64,000 bases of DNA from Pseudanabaena sp. Chao 1811 (GCF_027942295.1 NZ_CP101416.1:1900001-1964000), one strand, 5' to 3'. Positions 1 through 9,008 are shown, numbered from the stretch's first letter. Numbers and translations: made by a program. Notes: generated by a model not told the origin, from the letters alone.

Positions 1-386
1 GATAGATCGAAGTCCCCAACTACTTCTTGCCCTTCAGGGTCAGGAGAGGCATCAAGAATAAATAACCTACCTTGATCGATTAATTCTTGGAGATCCCAAT
101 TAAAGCTATAGGCATTTTTAATAATGTCTGAGGGAGATTCTTCAAAGGTGACAAATACACCATGCTCATCTAACCCTGTGATGCCGTTATAGAGAAATTG
201 CATGGCTAAAAGTGTTTTACCAGTACCAGAAGTACCGCTTACCAGAGTCGATCGCCCCTTTGGTAGTCCACCATGAGTGATGTCATCTAACCCCTCAATC
301 ATGGTGCGTAACTTCTGTACACCTAGCTCTTGCCTTTTGTTATCGTTAATTTCGTTGTTATTATTAGGGGTGGTTGAGCTAGTCAT
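1..386 (-). CDS. kaiC: Circadian clock ATPase/kinase KaiC, N-terminal part (cut by window edge)
   Basis: Read on the minus strand from ATG at 386, the frame stays open to base 1 (128 codons seen of a protein usually near 520). The start of the CI ATPase domain is visible, with Walker A GTSGTGKT and the KaiC-like stretches [13 protein letters not shown] and [11 protein letters not shown]. KaiC is the hexameric core of the cyanobacterial clock and cycles through autophosphorylation under KaiA and KaiB control. The ATG overlaps the kaiB stop (ATGACTAG), so the two are probably translationally coupled within the kaiABC operon. Only the first quarter of the protein is present. Identification is secure from sequence and context. 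Confidence 0.97.
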   Translation of the reverse strand, partial: MTSSTTPNNNNEINDNKRQELGVQKLRTMIEGLDDITHGGLPKGRSTLVSGTSGTGKTLLAMQFLYNGITGLDEHGVFVTFEESPSDIIKNAYSFNWDLQELIDQGRLFILDASPDPEGQEVVGDFDL

Positions 387-678
387 TGCCAATTAGTTCC
401 TCATATAGTAAATCTAGTCCAATTAAAACCTTTTCGCGATCGGACAAATCGCCAATAATTTTTCTAACAGGGGGAGGTAAAACCTTAGCTAAAGTTGGGG
501 TCGCTAATATTTTGTCTTCTTCAGCTAATTGTGGGTTTTTCAGCACATCAATTACCTTTAATGTATAAACTCCCTGAAACTCTTTTTCAAGGATATCGTT
601 GAGCATCTTCAGCGCCCGTACAGAGTTTGGCGTGTTGCCTGCGACATAGAGTTTAAGGACGTATGTTTTACGAATCAT
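379..678 (-). CDS. kaiB: Circadian clock protein KaiB
   Basis: A 99-residue thioredoxin-like clock protein close to the usual length of about 102. It begins [20 protein letters not shown] and includes the conserved [19 protein letters not shown] and [12 protein letters not shown] segments. KaiB switches fold, binds phosphorylated KaiC, sequesters KaiA and recruits output kinases, closing the negative limb of the clock. It lies between kaiA (190 bp upstream) and kaiC (overlapping start). The 190-bp kaiA-kaiB gap is long enough to hold a second promoter, as is known for kaiBC in other cyanobacteria; none could be assigned here. Confidence 0.97.
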   Translation of the reverse strand: MIRKTYVLKLYVAGNTPNSVRALKMLNDILEKEFQGVYTLKVIDVLKNPQLAEEDKILATPTLAKVLPPPVRKIIGDLSDREKVLIGLDLLYEELIGND

Positions 679-868
679 TTCATTAATTTGGTGTGCTTCG
701 GCTATTTATAACTTAATCTCTTAAACTTCTATAGTTCTATAGAGTAAATTTTTGCATTTAGTCTATAGCTATGGTCAAATATTGATAAAGTTTCAAGATT
801 TGAGATATTTTTTATAGATTTCAATCGAATTTTGCTTAGGATTCTCTAAAACTAGTACTCTAATTTCT

Positions 869-1735
869 TTAGGATCTAGGTATGGAGCGACGGTAGAGTT
901 CGCAGAGGTGAGCAATCATATCAATTAGCGTAATCCGATAATCTAATAAAATTTCATCATTCCTACCTTCTAGTCTTAATTGTTTAGCAAATTCATCCAT
1001 GAGTTCCATGTGAATTTCGAGAACTTGAGAGACAGAAATATCTGCAAAAAAGGAGAGATTGACAAATTCATCAATTTTCTGATTTAAGTCATTGTGTTTT
1101 TCTGAGAAATATTCCAATATGATGGATCGATAGATGCTTCTTAAGCGTCCGATATACTCCTGCCTATCTTCAGGAGATAGGTTTCGTAAGAATAACCGTG
1201 AATCGCGTTTGTAATACACCCCCAAATACCCTAATCGCTCATTGAGTTTATCAGCTAGTCTTTGTTGTTGGACACTTAAGGATTCGGAAACTGGAGTATC
1301 GGGAATATTGACATAGACTTGATGGCGAACTTGTGGGGAGATCTTGATAAAGGTGGCGATCGCCTGATCAATAATGGTTGGTAAATCATGGAGCTGATCG
1401 AAGCTGATGCTGATACTGGCTCTATAAAAGTCTCTTGATTCGCTTTGTTCATGAGGTTCGCTTTGTTCATAAAGATCTTCTAGAACAAGTATGGTCGGCA
1501 TAAAAATATTTAGCATACCGAGGTGATCGACGACAGCCTCCACATCTCTGAATATAACTAAACAATCTTGTGCATTTTTGTTTTTTTTCAATAAATTTAC
1601 AAGAGATTCTAAGTCCGAAACGACCGTTACGGTGTATCGATCCTCAGGCAAAAATTTTGCGAGATCTGATTTTGTTTGGATGACATCAGTTTCTGCCACC
1701 AAACAGCATACTTGTAAATTAGTCAAAACAGGCAC
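869..1735 (-). CDS. kaiA: Circadian clock protein KaiA
   Basis: A 288-residue protein, full length for KaiA (about 284 in Synechococcus). The N-terminal half (about 1-135) has the pseudo-receiver fold pattern. The C-terminal half carries the four-helix KaiC-activating domain, recognisable in LADKLNERLGYLGVYYKRD and the terminal LCELYRRSIPRS. KaiA stimulates KaiC autophosphorylation by binding its C-terminal tail. It is the first gene of kaiABC on this strand, divergent from a hybrid kinase gene 163 bp away. The start is the ATG at 1735. Full-length KaiA, rather than the truncated form of some lineages, indicates a complete three-protein oscillator. Confidence 0.96.
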   Translation of the reverse strand: MPVLTNLQVCCLVAETDVIQTKSDLAKFLPEDRYTVTVVSDLESLVNLLKKNKNAQDCLVIFRDVEAVVDHLGMLNIFMPTILVLEDLYEQSEPHEQSESRDFYRASISISFDQLHDLPTIIDQAIATFIKISPQVRHQVYVNIPDTPVSESLSVQQQRLADKLNERLGYLGVYYKRDSRLFLRNLSPEDRQEYIGRLRSIYRSIILEYFSEKHNDLNQKIDEFVNLSFFADISVSQVLEIHMELMDEFAKQLRLEGRNDEILLDYRITLIDMIAHLCELYRRSIPRS

Positions 1736-1898
1736 AGGCTACTTGGTGGTTTGAGTGGCACGAAGTTTATCTTAAGCTTTATTTTCGCACTTAAATAGCA
1801 AAATCATGTGAGATTGATGATCGTACTATATAGAAAAATATACTAGCCGTTAGTGACAACAGACACCTATTAACAATAACCCGTAAGGGTTACAGCTT
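1736..1898. promoter_or_regulatory. Divergent kaiA / hybrid kinase intergenic region
   Basis: 163 bp between two divergent starts, so promoters for both must lie here or overlap the genes. A small hairpin (TAACCC, loop GTAA, GGGTTA; about 1878-1893) sits just upstream of the kinase ATG. TATATAG and TATACT stretches around 1830-1845 could serve as -10 elements. No consensus promoter can be assigned with certainty. Confidence 0.35.
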
Positions 1899-4283
1899 AT
1901 GGACTCCCTCATCTTAAATCAGTCTTTAGAAATATATGGGCAGTCTCTGGTGGCAATTTGCCGATTGCCTGCCAGAACTTCCGAAGCATTAAACCTTCTG
2001 AAAAAGGGCTGGTCTAGTGTAGTGGTGCTGGATCAAAATGATCAGCCCCAAGGGTTGTTTAGTGCGCGTTGTTTGTTAAATTGGCAAGCTGAGTCCGATC
2101 AATGTACGTTTGTTGCACCTGCGATTGCTCTAGAGGATATTGATCTTGAGCCATTGCCTGCGATCTCAATCTCGATGACCGTGGCGGACTTTCTGCAAAG
2201 AATTTCGCAATATCGGCATTCGGCGGAGACTTGGGCTTTGGTTAGTGGAGATGGTAAATTTGCAGGTATCTTAGAGGTTTCTAGCCTATTAAGATTGCTC
2301 GTAAGAACTGAAGAGAGCGAGAAAACTTCGGTTATCTCGTTATTGCTACCTTTAATTTATCAAATACCTTTGCCTGTGATGGTGAGCGATCACGATGGGG
2401 CAATTGTGGGTATGAATTCTGCATGGCGCAATAGTCTCTATGAAATATCGCCGCGATCGGAAGTGCAGCGTTTAGATAGTGGGAGGGATGTAGCTCTTGA
2501 GCTAGCCTCTATGGAGGATTCTCCTCAAATACTGCAAGCGAATTTGCCAGAAACCCATGAATTTTGTACGACTGATGGTGCTTCTTTTACTTGGCAAGTC
2601 GTGAATGTGGCTTTGCAAGGTAGCCTTCAAGGGTTAGAAATGGCGATCGCCTATGATATTACAGCTCAAAAAAATCTGGCTCAAGAACTATCGGGGCTGA
2701 GTCGGCTCAAAGATGAATTTTTGACCTGTATTAACCATGAATTAAAAACACCATTGACTTCAGTGATTGGTATTGCCAGTTTGCTTAGCAACAATACCTT
2801 TGGAGAGCTAAATGAGCGTCAAAGTCGTTATGTGAAAATGATCCACCAAAGTGGTAGACAGCTAGTTTCGATCATTGACAATATGTTTGACCTTGCTAAA
2901 GCAGAAGCAGGGCAACTTGAACTATACTCTGAAACTATTTCGGTCAAAGATGTTTGCCTGAAAAGTATTCAACAAGTTAGAAAATTGGTGCAGCAAGACT
3001 CAGCCATTTCCCGCAATTATAACTTTGAGGAAGGCTGGGAATTGGATATTAATTTGGATATTGATCCAACTATCCAAACTATTTTGGCGGATGAAGCAAG
3101 ATTGCAGCAAATGCTGGTGAATCTTCTATCTAATGCCTTTAAATTTAGTGTTTTGCCATCGGGATTGGTCGGGGATTTACCCCATAACGCGCCCCAAATC
3201 GGTATTACTGTACGCTGGTGGGAAGGTTGGCTAGCGATCACTGTATGGGATCAAGGGATTGGGATTCCTGAAGATAAGCAATCTTTGGTATTTCAAAAAT
3301 TCCAACAGATGGAAAATGTATTGACTCGACGTTTTGAAGGTACAGGTTCCAGTCTTCTATTAACTAGACATCTCGCCCGTTTGCATGGCGGGGATATTAC
3401 TTTTGTTTCCCAAGTCGATGTGGGTAGCCAGTTTACAATTTTGCTGCCTCCTGAGCCTGTGAATCCTGATACACAAACATCTCGAATTGATGGTGCGCGT
3501 ACTCGGTTGGTCTTAATTGTCGAGACTTCATCTGAGGAAGTAGAAGTGCTGAGAAAGACCCTTGCAGATCTGGATTATCAAGTTGTAATTGCGCGATCGG
3601 GTACTGAAGCTCTAGAAAAAGCGCGACGGTTGCAGCCTTGTCTGATTCTGTTAAGTCCAAATTTACCGATGTTGTCGGGTTGGGATGTGTTAGCCCTGCT
3701 TAAGGGGGATCCTGTCACACAGCATATTCGGATGGTGATGATGAAACGTGTAGATGAGCCACGGATTAACACTCATCAAGCTGATGGAATTTTGTTAAAG
3801 CCAATTAAGGCTGCGGAACTTAATATTTTCTTACCCCACTATGCAAATATTCCTAAATCCCTCAAATTTGTATATTTAAATCAAAATTTGGACGATACGA
3901 TCATTCACTTGTTGCAAGACCTCGGTCATTGCCTACTAGAGGCTGATGATTTGACACAATGTGATGTTTTATCTAAGATTTGGCAACCAGATTTATTTTT
4001 GCTTGATGGTGACAATCATTTTCTGTTGAAGCATCTGGAAACCATTAGTCATTTAGAGGTACTTGCAAATCTACCGATCTTGATCATTACGCGGTCGTCG
4101 GTTGCTGAGATCGATTGGTTGAAAAAACGCTTTCCGAGTTTGGGTTTGCATGATTGTATTGGTTTGCAATTAGAGCATTTAGACTCAAATCGAGCAGAAA
4201 TTTTGCTGGCTTTACATCAGTCAATTACCAATGCAGTGAGTTATGTTACAACTCACGTACTAACGCACACTTTAAATAATTGA
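1899..4283 (+). CDS. Hybrid sensor histidine kinase: CBS pair, PAS, HisKA, HATPase, pseudo-receiver, divergent second receiver
   Basis: 794 residues, no membrane segments. The N-terminus (about 10-140) resembles a CBS-domain pair, followed by a PAS-like region (about 150-255). HisKA contains the phospho-acceptor in INHELKTPLTSV (His280). The ATPase has an N-box (QQMLVNLLSNAFKFS) and G1 DQGIGIP; the G2 box reads GTGSSLLL rather than the usual GTGLGL. Residues about 535-650 form a receiver in which the phospho-Asp position is Ser586 (LILLSPNLPM) while the Lys of LLKPI remains, so it is a pseudo-receiver. A second divergent receiver (about 655-780) keeps Asp703 (LFLLDGDN). The divergent position next to kaiABC suggests a clock input or output role like CikA or SasA; that is inference, and it is not a sequence-level orthologue call. 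Confidence 0.85.
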   Translation: MDSLILNQSLEIYGQSLVAICRLPARTSEALNLLKKGWSSVVVLDQNDQPQGLFSARCLLNWQAESDQCTFVAPAIALEDIDLEPLPAISISMTVADFLQRISQYRHSAETWALVSGDGKFAGILEVSSLLRLLVRTEESEKTSVISLLLPLIYQIPLPVMVSDHDGAIVGMNSAWRNSLYEISPRSEVQRLDSGRDVALELASMEDSPQILQANLPETHEFCTTDGASFTWQVVNVALQGSLQGLEMAIAYDITAQKNLAQELSGLSRLKDEFLTCINHELKTPLTSVIGIASLLSNNTFGELNERQSRYVKMIHQSGRQLVSIIDNMFDLAKAEAGQLELYSETISVKDVCLKSIQQVRKLVQQDSAISRNYNFEEGWELDINLDIDPTIQTILADEARLQQMLVNLLSNAFKFSVLPSGLVGDLPHNAPQIGITVRWWEGWLAITVWDQGIGIPEDKQSLVFQKFQQMENVLTRRFEGTGSSLLLTRHLARLHGGDITFVSQVDVGSQFTILLPPEPVNPDTQTSRIDGARTRLVLIVETSSEEVEVLRKTLADLDYQVVIARSGTEALEKARRLQPCLILLSPNLPMLSGWDVLALLKGDPVTQHIRMVMMKRVDEPRINTHQADGILLKPIKAAELNIFLPHYANIPKSLKFVYLNQNLDDTIIHLLQDLGHCLLEADDLTQCDVLSKIWQPDLFLLDGDNHFLLKHLETISHLEVLANLPILIITRSSVAEIDWLKKRFPSLGLHDCIGLQLEHLDSNRAEILLALHQSITNAVSYVTTHVLTHTLNN

Positions 4284-4385
4284 GTTTGAGCCATTTCGCC
4301 GAACATAATTTGTGGGTGATCGAGCTAAATTTGTTGTATGCGTGCTTTTTTTTGCTTTCTTTAATGATTTATTTAGAAACTATTA

Positions 4386-4427
4386 AAAAAAAACTTCTAA
4401 TTCTGGTTAAGATTTGAAGTTTTTTTT
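4386..4427. terminator. Probable bidirectional terminator after the hybrid kinase
   Basis: Twelve-base stem AAAAAAAACTTC / GAAGTTTTTTTT with an 18-nt loop, about 100 bp after the kinase stop. The U-run on both strands fits intrinsic termination, although the stem is AT-rich and weak. Confidence 0.45.
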
Positions 4428-4544
4428 AAGAATATTTCTGAGAAACCCGATGCCGCCAATGCCAATAATGACTTTTATCTTACTTAGACAGTGTTGGTAT
4501 TTTTATTATTCAGAACTCTCTTAATGTAAGGAGCATCAGCCATT

Positions 4545-7500
4545 ATGAATCGAGAGACTAAGTCCTCACATCCTGAAATTAATCATAGGACTGATGTCAT
4601 ACGAGTTGGAATTATGCACTTTCTCAGTGGGAGCTTAAGCTCTAGAGAAGTGCTAGTTAAAGATGCGACATTAATGGCGATCGCTGAAATTAATCAGTCT
4701 GGTGGAATATTAGGAAAAACAATTGAGCCAGTTGTTTTTGATATGACTCCCCATGAGCAGAATATTGCGGTTCAAGTTAGCTATTTTCTTGATGAATTAG
4801 AAATTAGTAACTTATTTGGAGTTTGTACATCTTCAGCTCGGAAAAGCTTGATCTCAATTCTCGAAAAGAAACATGCCCAGCTTTGGTATCCCTATTCCTA
4901 TGAAGGACTGGAATTTTCTAAAAATATCTTTTATACAGGTGCATGTCCGAATCAGGTCGTGCAGCCAGCGATTGCTTGGTTAGCCCAAAATAAAGGCGAT
5001 CGCATTTATCTGATTGGGACAGATGGCATTTATTCCCGTACTGTTAACAAAATTATTCGTGCTCAACTAAATCAACAAAATAGTTTGTTGTTGTGTGAAG
5101 ACTATGTACCGCGCAATATTTATGACTATCAAGATAGTATTGCCAAAATTAAAAATATTGCCCCTGACATAGTCATTAGCACCTTAACTCCAGATAATTC
5201 GGTGGCGTTTTTGCAGCAGTACGCGATATCAGATATCAATGTTAGGGATATGCCAATCCTGTCGCTGCGCTTAACAGATATAGAACTATGTCAACTTACT
5301 CAAAGCCTTTATCCCTCATCTCTTGCAGGACATCTTGTAAGTGCTAATTATTTTCAGAGTCTAGATACTACTCAAAACCACGATTTTTTGCGTAAGGCTG
5401 CGGCTTGGTTTGGAGCAGATAATGGTCAAGTACCAGCCATTAACAATGTTATGCAAACTGCCTATGCTCAGGTATTTTTGTGGAAGATGGCAGTGGAAAC
5501 GGCTCAAACTTTTAATATTGAATCAATGCGGCAGGCGGCTTATGGACAGAGTTTTTTAGCGCCTATGGGTAAAATTGCCATTGAGAGTAATCATCATATT
5601 TCGACAGCTTGTCGAATTGCCGAAGTAACCTCGACGGGGAAATTGGAAATTATATATACCGTTGATCCGATTAAACCCATGCCTTGGTTGGGTGTAGAGG
5701 AGCTAAATGGCAATACATCTAATGTGATTATGGAAATGTTAGCGGAAATCCCCCAAAGCATTCATCAAAGTTGGCAAATAGAAAAAGACGCTCAAGAACT
5801 AGAATTTACGATCGCAGAGTTATTAGGAAGGGGGCAAGGTAAAGGGCGGAATCAACTTGCGCCTGAAATTACTCGTGCTGCGATGTCAAAGCTTTTTAAG
5901 GCAAATCAGCGATTACTCAAGGCACAGACAGATCTATTAAATGTTGAAGGAGCCTTGCGTGAGGCAAATGAACGACTAGAGCAACGCATTGAACAGCGGA
6001 CGATCCAGTTGCAACAAACGATCCAGCATCTTCAAACTGAAGCGACGGAACGGCAACAGGCAGAAATACTCTTACGGGAGAGTCAACAGCGCTTTTCGGC
6101 GATCGCAGACAATGTGCCTGGGGTTGTGTATCGAGCCGTGCTGCACCCTAATGGTGAAGTCTCCATGCCCTATATCAGTCCCCGTACTCAGGAAATTTTT
6201 GGTATTTCTGTGGAGGAATTTTCGGAGCATTTAGAATGGGTGTTTGATATGGCACATCCAGAAGATCGGGCTGATCTCAATGAGATTGTCCGAAGATCTG
6301 CTGAAGAACTGAGGTTATTTGAGCATGAATATCGGGTCTCTAGCTTATTTGTGAATGTGAAATGGGTTCGTATCATCTCACAACCCCATCGCAATGAAAA
6401 TGGCGACACGGTTTGGGATGGTGTAATTATTGATATTAGCCATCAAAAGCAGATTGAGGCATCCCTCCGTGAGGCTGAAGAGAAGTATCGCAGTATTTTT
6501 GAAAATGCTATTGAAGGGATCTTCCAAGCACAGCCCGATGGGTGCTATATCAATGCTAATCCTGCATTGGCAAAGATCTATGGCTATGATTCGCCTGCAG
6601 AGCTACTTACTGGTGTGGCTTTAGATGAATATCGTCTGTTTGTGGATCCTAAGTGTTATCAAGAATTTCTCGATCAGCTTGCAACTAATGGCTCTGTGGT
6701 TAGTTTTGAAGCTCTAGCTTATAAGCGCGATCGCACGATAATTTGGGTTTTGATTAGTGCTAGTGCTAACTATGACGAACAGGGAAATTTCATTTCCTAT
6801 GAAGGTATTGTCCAAGATATTACAGAGCGTAAAGAGTCAGAGCAAGCGCTTAAGGCTGAGCAAGAAAAATCAGAAAGCTTATTATTAAATATCCTGCCTA
6901 AAGCGATCGTGCATCAACTCAAGCATGGTGATAGCACGATCGCGTCTCGCTCCGATAATGTCTCGATTTTGTTTGCGGATATTGTGGACTTTACCGAGCT
7001 AGCCTCAAGTATTTCTCCTAATGAATTGGTTAATAAACTCAATGGTATTTTCTCTTCTTTTGATCGGCTGGCTGATCAGTTGGGATTAGAGAAAATCAAA
7101 ACCATTGGTGATGCCTATATGGTTGTTGGTGGTTTGCCAACGGCGCGTCCCGATCATGCGGAGGCGATCGCTGAAATGGCTCTGGCGATGCAAAGAGAAA
7201 TTGCTAACTTCAAGCGTGGTGATGATGGTAGTGCCTTCCGTCTGCGAATTGGGATTAATACTGGCTCAGTCGTTGCAGGGGTAATAGGTATCCGTAAGTT
7301 TATCTATGATCTTTGGGGAGATGCTGTGAATCTTGCCAGTCGCATGGAATCCCATGGCTTAGCGGGAGGAATTCAGGTTACGGAAGTAACTTACGAGTTA
7401 CTCAAGGACAAGTATTCTTTCTGGCATCGAGGCAAAGTATATATCAAAGGCAGAGGTGAGATGGAAACCTATATGTTGCTAGATCAAAAGGAAAAAGTAA

Positions 7501-7577
7501 AATCTCTCGATCCGTCTTTAGAAATTGCGGCAATGGCATTAGAGCAAGCGCATCTAGTGACTCTAAAAACCCCATAG
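4545..7577 (+). CDS. Class III adenylate cyclase fused to a urea-type (UrtA/AmiC-like) ligand-binding domain and two PAS domains
   Basis: 1010 residues without a signal peptide or membrane segment, so apparently cytosolic. Residues about 17-380 resemble the type I periplasmic-binding fold of UrtA/AmiC amide sensors (VGIMHFLSGSLSSRE, KHAQLWYPYSYEG, FYTGACPNQ). A coiled coil (about 450-515) leads to two PAS/PAC modules (about 520-645 and 650-770) and a class III cyclase domain (about 800-985). Both metal aspartates are present (FADIVDFT and IGDAYM). The purine-specifying residues are Lys (EKIKTIGD) and Asp (YDLWGDAVN), the adenylate-cyclase pair. It is preceded by AAGGAG at 4528-4533. The predicted output is cAMP in response to an amide-like or urea-like ligand; the ligand is inferred from fold resemblance only. 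It stands alone between the kinase and a hairpin element. Confidence 0.87.
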   Translation: MNRETKSSHPEINHRTDVIRVGIMHFLSGSLSSREVLVKDATLMAIAEINQSGGILGKTIEPVVFDMTPHEQNIAVQVSYFLDELEISNLFGVCTSSARKSLISILEKKHAQLWYPYSYEGLEFSKNIFYTGACPNQVVQPAIAWLAQNKGDRIYLIGTDGIYSRTVNKIIRAQLNQQNSLLLCEDYVPRNIYDYQDSIAKIKNIAPDIVISTLTPDNSVAFLQQYAISDINVRDMPILSLRLTDIELCQLTQSLYPSSLAGHLVSANYFQSLDTTQNHDFLRKAAAWFGADNGQVPAINNVMQTAYAQVFLWKMAVETAQTFNIESMRQAAYGQSFLAPMGKIAIESNHHISTACRIAEVTSTGKLEIIYTVDPIKPMPWLGVEELNGNTSNVIMEMLAEIPQSIHQSWQIEKDAQELEFTIAELLGRGQGKGRNQLAPEITRAAMSKLFKANQRLLKAQTDLLNVEGALREANERLEQRIEQRTIQLQQTIQHLQTEATERQQAEILLRESQQRFSAIADNVPGVVYRAVLHPNGEVSMPYISPRTQEIFGISVEEFSEHLEWVFDMAHPEDRADLNEIVRRSAEELRLFEHEYRVSSLFVNVKWVRIISQPHRNENGDTVWDGVIIDISHQKQIEASLREAEEKYRSIFENAIEGIFQAQPDGCYINANPALAKIYGYDSPAELLTGVALDEYRLFVDPKCYQEFLDQLATNGSVVSFEALAYKRDRTIIWVLISASANYDEQGNFISYEGIVQDITERKESEQALKAEQEKSESLLLNILPKAIVHQLKHGDSTIASRSDNVSILFADIVDFTELASSISPNELVNKLNGIFSSFDRLADQLGLEKIKTIGDAYMVVGGLPTARPDHAEAIAEMALAMQREIANFKRGDDGSAFRLRIGINTGSVVAGVIGIRKFIYDLWGDAVNLASRMESHGLAGGIQVTEVTYELLKDKYSFWHRGKVYIKGRGEMETYMLLDQKEKVKSLDPSLEIAAMALEQAHLVTLKTP

Positions 7578-7662
7578 CAAATCATGAAAATTATTTGAAA
7601 TGTAAGGGAAGCCATAGCAAAAAGAAACTGTTTAATGCCAGTTCTCGTTAAGCTGGCAAAAT

Positions 7663-7735
7663 AGCCTTGCGTAGCAAGGCTGTTACTTTTGTGCTTTGAG
7701 AGAGAGTTTGCTACGCAAACCCTCTCTCAAAGCAC
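7663..7735. repeat. Double-hairpin intergenic element, copy 1
   Basis: Two adjacent hairpins: 7663-7681 (8-bp stem AGCCTTGC, loop GTA) and 7691-7735 (21-bp stem with one mismatch, loop TAC). The order, the shared TTACTTTT spacer, the GAGAGAG-GTTTGC stem and the trailing GTTTCAAATT are all found again at 53302-53382, so this is a dispersed element. It may also terminate the converging transcripts of the cyclase and the MBL gene. Confidence 0.7.
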
Positions 7736-7749
7736 GTTTCAAATTCGCG

Positions 7750-8529
7750 TTAGTTACTAGCTGCTAGTTTCTGGAGTTTGACCTCAAAGCGCTCCCAAGG
7801 TTTGGGTTCGATAATTTGAGTAGTAATATTCTTCGCGGTAAATAGCGATCGCAATGATTCAATACTTCCTTCAGCTTTTAAAAACTTAAGTAAAAGGCCA
7901 CTGTAGCTTAGATCGCCACCTGCGGCAGTTGGCAGCAGTACTTGAGGCTTAAGCCATTGGGCTAGTTGTACAGCACTCTGTTGACCTTTGATCACCGTAC
8001 CAACCAGAGGTAGCTTTAGATCGATAGTTGGCGTAATTACCACATCAATAGGTGCGAAGTCTTGAACAGATTGGGTATGATAACCGTGGGGTTCGTAATA
8101 AAGAGATGTGCCTTCTGAGAGATCTCTTAGAATATAACCATTCTCAATTGTTGTTGGTCCTGTGGGGGAACCAACTACTGCTTTAATTTCTAAAAGATGG
8201 GGGATGCTAAAAATTTCGCCGTGGGCAAGGGCTGTAACTTGGGTATAGCCCAATTCCCTAACTAGCTTGGCGGCACTAGGTGAACCGACGACAGGAATTT
8301 GACGATCCAGTTGCTTTAATGTGGCGGGATGAGCGTGATCTTCTAACCCTTGGGATAGCAAGATTAGGTCAATATTTTGGGGGATTTGTCTAGGTGTCAA
8401 GCGATCAGATTTGAAAAACCATGCAGCATTCCCAAACATCATTGAACCAACTAGCCAAGGATCAAGCAAAATGTGTTTACCAGCTATTTCGATGAGCCAT
8501 GAGTTACTGTCTAGCCATGTTAAATACAT
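7750..8529 (-). CDS. MBL-fold metal-dependent hydrolase-like protein
   Basis: 259 residues of the metallo-beta-lactamase fold, of the type annotated UlaG/UPF0173-like in cyanobacteria. The N-terminal strand pair MYLTWLDSNSWLIE and LLDPWLVG is typical. The metal motif is degenerate: the expected HxHxDH is read as LSQGLEDHAHPAT, keeping only the Asp-His-x-His part, so catalytic competence is uncertain. A late histidine motif is seen in YEPHGYHT and an Asp in DVVITPTIDLKLP. No substrate can be assigned. It is a single gene whose 5' side opens onto the 617-bp regulatory region shared with amt. Confidence 0.72.
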   Translation of the reverse strand: MYLTWLDSNSWLIEIAGKHILLDPWLVGSMMFGNAAWFFKSDRLTPRQIPQNIDLILLSQGLEDHAHPATLKQLDRQIPVVGSPSAAKLVRELGYTQVTALAHGEIFSIPHLLEIKAVVGSPTGPTTIENGYILRDLSEGTSLYYEPHGYHTQSVQDFAPIDVVITPTIDLKLPLVGTVIKGQQSAVQLAQWLKPQVLLPTAAGGDLSYSGLLLKFLKAEGSIESLRSLFTAKNITTQIIEPKPWERFEVKLQKLAASN

Positions 8530-8604
8530 AATTTCCTGCGTTATTCTTTGCGTTGGTAACTGTGCTAAAAATATTGTAACGAATTCTTTACAAATACAGC
8601 CATA

Positions 8605-8633
8605 AAAAACCCGCAGGAGGCATTCTTGCGGGG
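8605..8633 (-). terminator. Orphan intrinsic terminator on the minus strand
   Basis: On the minus strand, CCCGCA-type pairing closes a hairpin (8610-8615 with 8627-8632) followed by six U residues (8604-8609 as A on the plus strand). No minus-strand gene lies immediately upstream, so it may end an unannotated small RNA or block transcription coming from the amt side. Confidence 0.45.
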
Positions 8634-8736
8634 AAATTTATGTAGATACGTCGCTAGTGAATTAAGTATCTTTCTTTTTTCTACTGTGAGCAGTGACTAA
8701 GCTCACCCTAAACTTGCGATCGCAAAGCTGGCTTCC

Positions 8737-8752
8737 TGTGACTGTGATCACA
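8737..8752. promoter_or_regulatory. CRP-type (SyCRP1-like) binding site
   Basis: TGTGACTGTGATCACA matches the TGTGA-N6-TCACA consensus exactly. It lies 208 bp upstream of the MBL gene start and 394 bp upstream of amt. In cyanobacteria SyCRP1 binds such sites with cAMP. Two class III cyclase genes are in the same window. The site is seen directly; its use is inferred. Confidence 0.6.
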
Positions 8753-8839
8753 TGGGTTATTCATCTCTTAAAATCTTGTCAATACAGGCTTTGTGTAGTT
8801 TAGCGTTACTGTGCTAACCGATTAGTGATGATCTTAACT

Positions 8840-8881
8840 GTACTAATGGACACTTTTGCCGCGTAACCTTAAACGTATAAG
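8840..8881 (+). promoter_or_regulatory. Candidate NtcA-activated promoter for amt
   Basis: GTA-N8-CAC (one mismatch to GTAN8TAC) at 8840-8853, followed after exactly 22 bases by TATAAG at 8876-8881. The spacing is that of class II NtcA-activated promoters, and amt genes are common NtcA targets. The implied 5' leader of about 260 nt is long. The match is imperfect. Confidence 0.35.
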
Positions 8882-9008
8882 AAATTATGGCTTTGCTAGC
8901 ATTACCAAATTCTAAAAGAATAATTCTCACTATAGAAACATCAAAGTAGCAGATGAGCTTGTGCGGTTGATATGGGCTATTGCCGCAGATAATGCAAAAC
9001 TCTGACCA

